Below are positions 35,665 to 45,680 of a DNA stretch of 64,000 bases, one piece after another (within the stretch, counting starts at the first letter, position 1; every line of letters begins with the position of its first letter). The stretch covers positions 3,365,506-3,429,505 of the forward strand of contig NC_077235.1 in NCBI RefSeq assembly GCF_027887165.1, written 5' to 3'. The position numbers and the translations under genes are program-made. The notes below the pieces were generated by a model. The model saw nothing but the letters and a program-made list of their open reading frames with translations. It had not been told where the DNA came from and ran no database searches. The DNA is from Monodelphis domestica (lineage: Eukaryota > Chordata > Mammalia > Didelphimorphia > Didelphidae).

Positions 35665-35745
35665 ATAGGAATAATCATACAAATTGCTAACATTTGCATC
35701 GACAACACTTCCAGGCCCTATACTAAGCACTTTACAATTATTTTC
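35665..35745 (-). repeat. MIR SINE 3' end
   Basis: TTGCTAACATTTGCATCGAC and TACTAAGCACTTTACAATTA match the reversed MIR terminus. Confidence 0.55.
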
Positions 35746-36289
35746 TCAGTGGAAATCAAGCTGGCACAGAAGAAAACCCTTTCCGTGTTTGGCCGAAGGG
35801 GCTTGAACTTGGGGCCGAGGGGAGGGGAGGTGTACTGTACTTTTTTAGAGCCAAGTTTTGGAGAAAGAGCCTGTTTTTCAAGGGAATGGAGTACAAATTT
35901 CAGGGACCACAAATCTCACTGTTCCAATATTTATTGTGTAGAAAACACATCCAGATTCCAAAGTGGACCTTGACACAGAATGAGAAAGGGGGCCAGGGGG
36001 CCAGGCTGTGGAGGCAAGTGGGGAACCAATGGGCTGAGGGCGGTTGGCAGTCTGTGGCTGAAAGGGAACTTAGATGAAGCTGTCTGGTCCAAATCCCTTC
36101 ATTTTACAGAGGAGGAAACTGAGGTTCAGAGGAGAAGGGACTTGCTTGAGGTCACATAAGTATATCAGTCCATCTCTAAACAGCCAAAGACTCCTTTCCA
36201 ATGGCTAAGGTAGCATGCCAGGTCCTGTGAAATCCTGGGAGTTAGGTGAGTGCCATGTCTTTTCTGCCAAGATGCTTTCACAAACAGTT

Positions 36290-36475
36290 AAGAGGCATGT
36301 GGTGCCAGACTGAGAGATTGGAGGTCCTGGTTTCAAATCTGGCCTCAGACACTTCTTAGCTGTGTGATCCTGGCCAAGTCACTTAACTGCCACTTCCTGG
36401 CCCTTACTGTTCTTCTGCCTTGGAACTGATATTGAGCATTGATTCGAAGATGGAAGGTAAAGTTAAAAAAAGACG
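36290..36475 (+). mobile_element. tRNA-derived marsupial SINE (plus orientation)
   Basis: GGTTTCAAATCTGGCCTCAG, then TCCTGGCCAAGTCACTTAAC, then a 3' end GAAGATGGAAGGTAAAG and a short A-rich tail. Same family as the 29.3 and 47.4 kb copies, opposite orientation. Confidence 0.75.
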
Positions 36476-36519
36476 TATCTCTCTTGATCCAATCAAATCT
36501 GCTTCCTCACCTGTCAGTG

Positions 36520-36730
36520 GCAGAACAGGGACTAGATCTGGGGTGGCTTAGTGAAGAGAGTGATAGATTTAGGAATTCATGGGTTAAATCTCCCCCATCA
36601 GCATTTATCAGCTGTGTGACCCTGGGCAAATCTCCATCCCTCTCTGAACCTCATCAATAAAATGGAGAAAATAAGGTCAATAGTAGCTCCTTGACAGAGT
36701 TATGGGGCTTAAATGAGATAAAAGCCTATA
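36520..36730 (+). repeat. MIR SINE
   Basis: TATCAGCTGTGTGACCCTGG, then GGGCTTAAATGAGATAAAAG; nearly complete. Confidence 0.75.
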
Positions 36731-36768
36731 GAAAGGATGCTGGTCACTCTCATTTGATCTACTAAGGC

Positions 36769-36982
36769 CGTGTTGGCAAACCTATGGTATGTGTGCCAGA
36801 CAGGGATGCTCCCCTCCCCCTCTTCACACATGCCTGAGGACATTTCTCATCTGTCCCTCTGTGCAGTGACTCAATGGGAGCACTTCCTCCCTCCCCTGTC
36901 TGTCTGGGGTAAGGTGGGGGGTTCACATGTGGCAATAGGATTGCCGTTTGGGCACTTGATCTCTAAAAGGTTCACCATCACT
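36769..36982. mobile_element. Non-autonomous hAT-type DNA transposon (OposCharlie/OC-like MITE)
   Basis: About 214 bases with inverted ends: left CGTGTTGGCAAACCTATGG, right AAAGGTTCACCATCACTG. The centre has no coding capacity. Ends of the type CAGTGNTGGCNAACCT are known from hAT elements in marsupials. The flanks CTAAGGCC and GCCCAGGG are only partly alike, so the 8-bp target duplication is decayed. Confidence 0.7.
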
Positions 36983-37079
36983 GGCCCAGGGTCTAGTCTG
37001 TCCCTTTGTCTCTCTGATAGGAACATTCTGGGAATAAGCAAGAGCTTTTCAGAACTCCAGAGATTATGTTAGGAGGAGG

Positions 37080-37210
37080 TGATTACTATGGCAGAAAGAG
37101 CAGGAAGCAAGTCCCAGCTCTGTAGCTACCTTCCTGTGTGACCTTGGGCCAGGCCCTTCTCATCTATGAGCTTCAGTGTCCTCATCTGTAAAATGGGAGG
37201 ATAAGTGAGG
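37080..37210 (+). repeat. MIR SINE
   Basis: CCTGTGTGACCTTGGGCCAG, then TCCTCATCTGTAAAATGGGA. Confidence 0.75.
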
Positions 37211-37905
37211 CAAATCAACAAGCCTCTAGTAAGCAACTACTATGTGTTCATAGATGGAATATAAAATACAGTCCTTGCCTCAAGGAAGCTACATGCAAGT
37301 GACACTATGGAAAGAGTAGAAGAAAAATTAGGGCAATGAGCATTGGGGTTGGGTGGGGGGGTGGGGAAAGGCCTCCTGAAGAAGGGAGAGTGTGAGCGGA
37401 GCCTCAAAGGAAGTTGGGAGTGGCATTGAGGAAGGAGGGCATTCCAGGCAAAGGTATGGAGATGATAAGAAAGGAAATGTCCTGTGTGAGAAATAGCAGG
37501 GAAGCCAATGTAGCCAGACCCCACACACTGTGTGTGCAGGCAAGTAAGGAGTGAGAAGCCTGGAAAGGTAAGAAGGAGGCTGCTTCTGGAGAGCCACAAA
37601 TGACAAACGGGATTTTCGTCAAGAGCCAGTGGAGTTTCTGGAGAGCAGGGAGGTGACCGGGCAGATGTGGGCATTAGGAAAGCCACCTCAGCAGCTGAGT
37701 GTAGGATGGAATGAAGTGCGGAGAGACTGGGGCCGAGACGAGGGGTTTGACAGTTCAGGTGCGAAGATAGAGCACAGAAGACCGAGAAAGAGCAGTCAGT
37801 CAGCCGAGTAGGAGGAGAAACAGGAGAAAGAGGTATGGGGAAGAGAGGGATGGGCAGTGCCACCCGATACACAGGGGTCAGGCCAAAGAGGATGCAGACT
37901 TGGGA
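37205..37905 (+). repeat. Second copy of the dispersed mid-length repeat
   Basis: Blocks GGGCATTCCAGGCAAAGG, GAGCCAGTGGAGTTTCTGG and CACCTCAGCAGCTGAGTGTA follow the same order as the 15.8 kb copy and its relatives. The 228-residue open frame on its minus strand is a by-product. Confidence 0.5.
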
Positions 37906-39537
37906 AAAGGCCATTGGGTTTGGCAACTAGAAGATCGCCGGGAGAGGGAGAGGGAGTGAGAGCGGGAGAGACAGACAGAGAGATGCACATGGAGGAGAGA
38001 CAGAGGGAGAGGGAAAACAATGGCAGCTGAATAATGAAATTGGGAAGCCAGGTTGCTGAGGGTTTCAAAACAAGAGAACAGCTTAGCCTCTAAGACTAGG
38101 GGAGTTATAGGCTAATAGCTAGGGAGATAGTTAAGTCAAACACAGGATTTTTGAGAATAGAGTCACATCTATGTCCATAGATAGCAGGGAAGCAAGCCAT
38201 AGCCAGGGAGAGAGGGTGGGTGGGAAACAGACACAAAGGAGGCAACTGAGGCCCAAAGAGGTTGTGACCTGCTCATCTTGTCACACAGATGAGCATCAGA
38301 GATGGAACTGGACCCCAGGACTCCTGATTTCTACCCCCAGCTGGCTCCTTGACTCGGCCTGCTTCTCCAGAGCATCCGGGAGCCCGGGAGAATGTCTTCC
38401 ATTTGTATAGGCCTTGGCCCTTCTCATCTATGATCAGAAAGCCTGAGTAGAAAGGACCCTTTTAAGGCAAGGCAGCTCTTCCACTGGAGACATGAAAAAC
38501 GGAGGCCCAGGTTCACATCGTGGAATAGCAAGTGGCAGAGCCCAGAACTTCTACTGCCAAGTCCACCGTTGACTCTAGACACCACGGTGCCAGAGAGGCA
38601 AGTGCCAGAAGACTCCTGCACCCAGGGGCAGGCAGGCAGACACAGGTCACCTCAGTGAACTCTGTGCCTTGTGATGGTAGAACAGAAAAGGAGAAAGAAG
38701 AGGCCAAGAGAGAAGAAGGGCAGGCCAAAGGGTTCCACTTCCTGGAAGTGGCTCCCTTCTCAGCCCCTCTCTCCTCCTCCATAAGCCAGTCAGCTCTATC
38801 TCCAGATCTTTTAAAAGCACTGACCAGATGCCAGACACTGGGGAGGGGGAGACAGCCTGGAACCAGGCCCTGCCCTCCAGGAGCCTTCATTGTATTGGGG
38901 CATAGGGAAGCTGCTTTGGCTAAAGGAGAGAGTGTTGGGAGAGTCCTCTGGAAAGGCAGGCTAGAAGGTAAATATGAAGGGAGAAATGTGGATGTGATCC
39001 TGAAGGCTTAGATAAGGGCCCCTGAAGAGTGGTTGCCACTTGGAGAAGGCCCTTTGCCTCCAGGGAGCTCCCTAGACCAGAGGTGGCATTCGGAACTCTC
39101 CAGACCGGCCTCAGAGCTGAGAAATTTCTCTACTTCTGGTCACTGTGAAAAGGCTCATCTTCTTGGGAGGAACAGGATCCTGCCTTCTTCCCTGTCTCCC
39201 TGCACTCTGCCTCCCCAGGCTGGCCCTGCAGGGGCCCGGGCCTTGGCACCGCCAGCATTTTCTCCTCTGAATGCCTCCAGGGATGCCAGCATGAGGCCAG
39301 GTCCCCAGACAGCTGTGCGGAGCCCACAGGCCAACCCTCCTGGACCTTGCTCTTGCTGTTGCTGACTCTGCAGGTATAACTGCTGAGGTGGTGCAGTGTC
39401 CCTGAAAATGGGGAGCAGAGCTCCCTATCTCTCAATGTTCCCTACAGCTCAGGCCAATGACCCCCTTTTCCTATCTTCCTCAGTAGGGCTGGCCCTTGGT
39501 GGAATTCAGCAGAGGTGCTCTTGCTGTGGCCCACCCC

Positions 39538-39570
<33 letters not shown>

Positions 39571-40429
39571 TTCAGGTTCGCCTTCATGGGACCCCCGCCC
39601 CACTCCCAGGGTAGTCTCAGTGAAAGGGAGTCAGGAGCCCTACGTTGGAATGAATAATGGTTCTCTGGGACAAGGTATGACAAGTCATGCCTCTTTGGGC
39701 CTCAGTTTCCCCTGACTCCCTTCCCACCGGAGGTGATCCTAGGGAGCCATCAATCCCAAGTCTCTTCTCTTCCTTAGGCCTCAGTTTCTTGACCTGTAAA
39801 ATGACTAGAAGTCCTCTAAAGTCCCTTCCAGCTCTAAATTTGCGATTTTATGACCCCTCCCCCAAGCTGGATGATGAGGGGCTCAGGCCTTCCTACCTTC
39901 CCTGTCACTCAGAGCACCTTATTTATTACAAGTTAGATTCCCCAAAGGCTCGCCAGGGAATAGGCTAAATGAATTCACACTAAGATGCTAATGGCTTAAT
40001 AGCTGAATACCCAAGAGTGCTGAGGTTTCAACAAGGAAATCCCGAGACTTGAGGCCTTAACCCAAAGGCATGGATTTTGGATGGCAGAAGTTTCCCCAGT
40101 GTGGCGGGCCAGGGGAGGGGTGGCTTCTTTGAGCTCAGGTCCGACTGCTCAGCAGCTCATCCAGGGCACTTTCTCAGCCAAATGAGGGGGCTGGCCAGGA
40201 TGATCCCTGAGGCTCCTTGCAGGCCTGACATCTTGGGGATCCTCTCCAGACCTCTCTGCACCTCTGCTTGGTGGGGCTCTGGCAGATGCAGGGCTGAGCC
40301 CTCGAGCCCCTGAGAATCCGTCAGTCAGAGGCCTACCTGGCAATTCTGGTGCCTGTGGCAGCCCTCAAGGATGCCTCCCGAGAGGCAGATGGAGCAGAGG
40401 AGGAAGGCACCATTTGGTAGCTTCCAATT
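37906..40429. other. Intergenic, unassigned
   Basis: GA-rich stretch at 37.93-38.01 kb, MIR-like pieces near 38.22-38.58 kb, a piece of a dispersed repeat near 38.81-38.96 kb and the AC repeat. No gene seen. Confidence 0.5.
39539..39568. repeat. (AC)n microsatellite
   Basis: About 14 uninterrupted AC units. Confidence 0.97.
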
Positions 40430-40745
40430 TTAACTAATTAGTCTTGCTAATTAGGTGCTAAACTCATTTCTTTGGATAGCTGCAGTGCTCCTGCTGCCAG
40501 TGTGCCCTTTAAATCTGGCTGCCCTAAGACCAAGCTCTGACTGTCTCATCCTAGTTACCCAGTTGTAGCCCAGCTTCTGGTTTCCATGGCAACCTTTCAG
40601 CCAGTCTAGAACACTTACTTTGTCACTAACTGTACTGATGTGAAACCATCAGGACTGTGAATCACAGGGTAGTGCAGAGTGCTTTGCCAGCCTTTGAAAT
40701 TACCTCCCCTCGGTGGTGAGTGAGTCACAGACTAATTAGATAGAC
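40430..40745. promoter_or_regulatory. Candidate regulatory block: homeodomain sites and RFX X-box
   Basis: No recognisable mobile element covers this block. TAATTA-type sites occur at 40434-40441 and 40448-40453 and again near 40731-40737. At 40580-40593 the sequence GTTTCCATGGCAAC is a near-perfect X-box, the RFX palindrome. It lies about 5 kb beyond the 3' end of the LEAP2-like gene. Function is inference. Confidence 0.4.
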
Positions 40746-40779
40746 TCATCAGCTTCCCTTCAGCTGGGGCCGAGGCCAG

Positions 40780-41275
40780 ACCAAGTAGACCTGCTGTCCA
40801 TGTGGGGAGATTGGGGGGGGGGTCTCCATGTCCCTGTGTAGCTCCATCGACGATGCTCAGGGCTTGAGAAGCTTGAAATGATTGTGTGGGTGCCAAGTCT
40901 GAGGCAGCTCTCCAGGCCATGCTGACTTACTCTTGAGGTGCTCTGACCCCTGTGCCCCCAGGTAGCCCTCCACCCCCAATGGCCACATGCCTGACCCTGT
41001 TGTCCAGTCAAGGGATGTCTTCTACCCCAAGCATGTGAAGCCTTCCCTGCCAGAACGGTTGGGTGAGATGGGAACAGTTCGTTCCAACAGCCGTGAAGGC
41101 GACTGAAGTAGATGCTCGGAGCTTGGTCTGACGTGGAGGACGCCAAGGCCATCCACTGCATCCTGGGCCATCGCCAGTTCTCCTCACTTCTGTCTGGCCA
41201 CTGGACCTGGATGACTCTGTACCACTCTTCCTCACTGACATCCAAGCTGAGAGATCACACCCAGATGTCTCCAAA
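40780..41275 (+). repeat. Dispersed marsupial repeat, class not assigned (RTE-associated?)
   Basis: GGGATGTCTTCTACCCCAAG, then GAAGTAGATGCTCGGAGCTT, then CACTGGACCTGGATGACTCT occur in this order in a dispersed marsupial family I recall but cannot name securely. Short open frames across it are not genes. Confidence 0.45.
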
Positions 41276-41576
41276 AAGAAGGGACACAAACACCACCACC
41301 ACCACCATCCCTGTGACACAGATGAGGACACTGAGGCAGCTTATCAGGGACCAAGGCAGGGCCCCAGCCGCCCAGGCCAGGAAAACCTGGATCTTCTGTC
41401 CCACCTCAGAATGTGCCTTGTAAAAGGATGAGGGCTGGACCAGATGACCTCCAAGCTGACTTTCAGGTCGAAATGTAGGCTCTCTGATCTCTGACCACCA
41501 ATTGAGAAATACTCATCTGAGCTATAGTAGTAGGAGGCAGGGTGTTTGGTCAGAGGCCTAGAGAGACACGCAGAAC

Positions 41577-41790
41577 AGGAAAGTTCTTAACCTGGGGTCC
41601 ATGGACCCGGCCTAGCCCGAAGGGGGCCACGTTTGATTTCAGGTGGTCCATGACCCTGAAGGGGATAAAAATGATACCATTGTTCCTACAAACCTTCATT
41701 TCCTACTGCAATCCTATACATTTTTAGTATATGGATTTAAAAAGCTTATTCTGAGAAGGGGGCCCAGAGGCATCCCTTCCACCCTGAGCC
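41577..41790. repeat. Short dispersed element, hAT-like MITE (copy 2)
   Basis: Begins AAAGTTCTTAACCTGGGGTC and contains GCTTATTCTGAGAAGGGGGC, parallel to the 31.3 kb copy. Confidence 0.45.
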
Positions 41791-42639
41791 TTCCCACTCA
41801 AGGAGTGGGCCCTTAGCACTAGAAAAGGGAAGAAGCCTCAAGAGGAGATGGGAGAGCTAAAGCTGGCCGAGTGATGCTTAGCAAAATTGCAGAGAGAACT
41901 CTTGGGCAAGTGGGGGGTCCCAGTCATTCTGGGAGGCCTTGAACCAGACTCCCAAGATCCTAGCTGTCTCTAGCCCTTTAGCAAGGTGAGGGACTGTTCA
42001 CACAAGTACCTGTTGGGAGCCCAGCAGGTTGGGACTGTTGCTAATGTGAGGGGAGGCCAGTGTAAATGTGACCCAGAAGGGTGCAACCTGCAAGGAAGAG
42101 CTCACCTAACCAAGCTCTCAGAAAGGTCTGGAAATGACCACGTCAATGGTAATTCACAAACGGACCATAGGCTGCCCAATTCTCTACACAAACAAGAAAG
42201 CAGGTGAGATTGGACCCTTGCATCGGAAGCAGGGGAGCTCTAGCATGTTTATTATGGTGAAGAGAGGCCCCAACAGCAGTGTTCCTGAAGCCACAGGACG
42301 GAGATGATCATTGCTAAGAGCTCAGAGGCTTCTTGTGGCCAGGGTGCACTCTCGTGGAAGGTTTTCAGTGCTGTGTGGCACAGGCCGAGAATGGAGGTGG
42401 GGCTTCCAAGAGCTGGGCTTTAGAAGGCCGGAGCCTGGAAAGGAGGAATGAGGCCAGGCATGTTCCAACATCAGGAGGAACGTGGCCAGAGAGATCCAGG
42501 ACATTTGCCACTTTGTGTCAGGCACTGTGCTAGCAGCCTTTGGCCTTCAGGGATTTAGTCTCTTGAGGACCTCACACAAATTTCAAGAAATACCAACTCC
42601 TAAAACCTGGGGGAGGGGGGTCAACAAAGAGTCCTAGTG

Positions 42640-42850
42640 GCAGGGGATGCTTGGGCTGAACTCAAGGGGGGCAGGGGTTCTTGGAGGAAAGGCTGGGGGG
42701 CATTCCAGGAATAGGAGTCCAGCCTGCGCTAAGGCAGCAATGGGGGCGATGGCTAGTCGGGTATGGGGAGCACTGGGAAGGCCATTTGGGCTGGATGGGA
42801 GAGTGCTTGGAAACAAGGATTGTGGAGGACTTTACACACCAAGGGGCTGG
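42640..42850 (+). repeat. Short piece of the dispersed mid-length repeat
   Basis: GGCATTCCAGGAATAGGAGT followed by GGACTTTACACACCAAG, resembling the middle of the same family. Confidence 0.35.
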
Positions 42851-42984
42851 AATTCCCAAGGCTAGGGCATACCCACAAGAGCTCAGCACTTCCTTTCTAG
42901 GATGAACCACCTTCCCTCCTCTTCTAGCTATCAGGTTGAGCTGTGCAGCTTCTTCACTTCCATCGCTCAGCATTTCTGGGCCAT

Positions 42985-43150
42985 ATCATCAGTCATGCCC
43001 CTGGCACCGGGTACTGCCCCTCTCCTTTATGGGTTCTCTTCCCCCAGGAGATGCTTGAAGGCCAGGATCAGCATCTGTACCTTTCTCGGCACCCACAGCA
43101 GTGCTCGGCACATGTTAAGCACATGCTAAGCACTTATTGCATGCTTTAGC
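42985..43150 (+). mobile_element. L2 3' end fragment
   Basis: CTTGAAGGCCAGGATCAGCA followed by GCTCGGCACATGTTAAGC, a diverged L2 terminus. Confidence 0.5.
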
Positions 43151-44375
43151 AATGTGTCATCGTGGTGGGAGCACAGTGGGACTGGAGATTTGGTCAGCGG
43201 AGCCCTCGTAGCTATGTTGTAGGAGGCCAGAGTACTTCCTCCCAGCTCCCAGGACAGGCAGCTGCCACAGTCTGGTGTTTTGCTGACCGAGATACGGTGA
43301 AGGAGAAGATGGAGTTGTGGTGAGTGGGTCTCTACTGGGGTTTTGGGCCTTCCTGGCATGTAGAGTTAGCTCTTTGGTGGGGTAGGTGTCCCTATCCAAT
43401 CCAGGCCTTGGAAGGATAATGTCAGCAGCCAATGAACCTTTGAAGAAATGGTACCCGACTTCTGCTCTGATACTCTGCACCCCAAGCTGCCTCCTTTCCT
43501 GTGGGCCTCAATTCCCCTTGCCTTGTCCCCCACCACATAAAAGGGTCTGACTAGATGGCCTCGTCCTGTTCTGACTCTAAGGATTCCTGATCTTTTCCAT
43601 GAGCCTCGTGTCCTCGAGCTCTTCAAGGCTCTATTGGCTTCCCCAGGGCGGTGCCAGCACCCAGGTTTAGCATCTCAGGGCTGTAGCCTTTGTTCTCAAA
43701 CATTTCCTACCCTCTTCAAAAGGATCCTGCCCACCCCTACCCCCACTCACAGCCGCTGAGGGCCCTGCTTTCTTGTAGATCATCGCTTCTAGCATGGTGG
43801 TGGGAGTGCACATGACTGAGTCTGCCTTCCTAAAGCAGGGACAGGCTACAAACAAGCTCCACTCCAAAGGGGCACCCCCCAATCAGAGGTTCATTAGAAT
43901 AGCAAGCATTGCCGTTTTTCCAGGCTGTGAGGCATACTTGTGCACACATGGAGCAAGAAGGGGGGCACTGCAACACTTTACAAATGAGGGCTTGTTCAGG
44001 GGAGCTGTAGAAAAATGGAGAATTGAAGAGGAAAATGGGCTTCGAGGGAGAGGGAGTGCTAACTGCTGGCCCCTCAGGTGCCCACTCCACTGGCATCCTT
44101 CTGATGTCCAGAGAACATGAGGAAGGCCTCTCGGGGCAAACTAGGGGAGGACATGGCCGTGGCCAGGCTGAGCAGGCCCCAGCGGGCCTTAATCTGTATC
44201 CCTGGAGGGAGCATCCAGACCGAGGAGGTCACAGATGACTTGGAGCATTTCTGGATTGAGGAGGCAGTCCAAGTGTTATGGCTCCAGGCTACACAGCTAG
44301 GAAGCGTCAAAGCCAGGGTTCAGGAGGCCACAGGCATGAGGGAGACATAAGGTGTGTGTAAAGTGCACAGCAGAC

Positions 44376-44381
44376 TTTATT
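44376..44381 (-). terminator. Candidate polyadenylation signal for the LEAP2-like gene
   Basis: First AATAAA on the minus strand after the stop codon; no nearer ATTAAA was seen. It would imply a 3' UTR of about 1.2 kb. Not proven. Confidence 0.3.
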
Positions 44382-45197
44382 CTCATTCTCCCCCCTGAGC
44401 ACGTTTGCAGATAAGCTCGAGGGCATGTTTAAGGCCAGAAGTTTGTGGGGAAGGAAGCGTGGAGGGGGCCATCTTTGTCTAGAGCCAATCCAAGCCTCAG
44501 AGGGAGATTTGCATGGGAAAATGTCAGAGGTAGTGAGTCTAATGTGACTGTCTGGCCATTCAGGCTTTCCCTAGTGGGGGTGGGGGCCAGAGCCATCCCT
44601 AAAACAGTGTGAGTTTCCCCAGCCATTCCCAGTACCCATGCCACCCATCCTGAAGGGGCCACGAAGTTCTACACAGCTCTGGGAATGGGGGCCATGGAGG
44701 GAAGGTCGGGCTTTGGCTTGCCAAGAAGGGACAACTGATGGGCAGCTGAGGCGTGTGAACCTCAGATCTTCTTTTGGGGTACCCTCCCCCCAAATCCCAC
44801 CCTCTTCCATCACTGCCTATCGTGGGTTGGTATGTGCCAGGCCCCCTGCCCTCTCCCAGACAGAACTCTCTGGAGGTGTCCAGAGTCAACAGTTTGCGCA
44901 AGGCAGCAAATTCCTCCCCAGGCTCCTGGGCTCTGTCCTACCAGGGAGCCATTTTGTTGCTTGGGGCAAGTCACATGGAGCAGGACTTCAAATCAAGCTT
45001 TTGAGACAAATTCATTTGTTGGAGGGAGAGATAGTTGGGCACAAAGTGGGGGGCATCACACCAAAATGGGGAAACAGATGCCTGCGCTGAGGTATTGAGC
45101 CTTCCTGAAGCTGCTTCTGAGGAGGTCAGAACAGGGCTTGTTGAGGTGGGGTCAGAGAATTAGCTTGGGTGCCAACAATTAGTGAGGGGAGGCAGTG

Positions 45198-45242
45198 ACT
45201 AATTATTCTCATTAATTAGGTGCTGAGTTCAATTGTTTCTGT
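45198..45242. promoter_or_regulatory. Candidate homeodomain element, partner of the 40.4 kb motif
   Basis: ACTAATTATTCTCATTAATT followed by AGGTGCT matches the 40.43 kb motif at 23 of 27 positions in the same orientation. It lies about 400 bases downstream of the LEAP2-like stop codon. Confidence 0.35.
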
Positions 45243-45619
45243 GCTACCAAAGGAGAGTAAGGGCTGTCGTCACCCTCTCAATTTGGGTGTCCTGGGACAA
45301 AGGCCTGCTTGCCACAGCCTAGTTATGGCTTGGTACCTCAACAGCCAGAAGCTAACTACTTCAGGACAGAGCCCTACTTTTTCCTATTGGGCTTCTCTAA
45401 ATAGGAGCTGGGGGCTTCCTCCAAGGGCAGGATTCAGATGGGGTATGCAGGGGCCAAGCTAATGGGCATAACTGCCCCCCTGTCCCGAAAGCTTGGGAAA
45501 AGGCATGTTTTGTCCAGGGAAGCAAACCAAAGAGGAATAAAGCAAGGAGAAGGGGTTTCAAGCCCATAAATGAAGGTGGGGGAAGGTGGGGGCTCAGGTG
45601 ACTTCTGGTGCCTCAGTGA

Positions 45620-45680
45620 TCAGGCAGCCCCAGCTTCCAAGGCTTCAGGACTCCAGGGGGGCTTTGAGCAATAGCCATTC
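45620..45680 (-). CDS. LEAP2-like: LEAP2-like exon 3, last cysteine and C-terminal tail
   Basis: The acceptor TTCTTAACAG restores Arg84. The exon then encodes NGYCSKPPWSPEALEAGAA and a TGA stop. The fourth cysteine falls four residues after the third, exactly as in LEAP2. This supports the splice choice, because reading on past exon 2 without splicing gives no cysteine at that position. Confidence 0.85.

Larger units (their letters stand above)
41800..44370. other. Intergenic, unassigned
   Basis: L2 and mid-length repeat pieces as listed. No exon recognised between here and the candidate poly(A) site of the LEAP2-like gene. Confidence 0.5.

Noticed and set aside
37240-37926. 228-codon open frame on the minus strand
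   Set aside because: It lies inside a dispersed repeat with a relative at 15.8 kb; composition is Ser/Leu/Pro-rich and there is no known domain.
45534-45541. AATAAA on the plus strand beside the LEAP2-like stop codon
   Set aside because: It is on the wrong strand for this gene.
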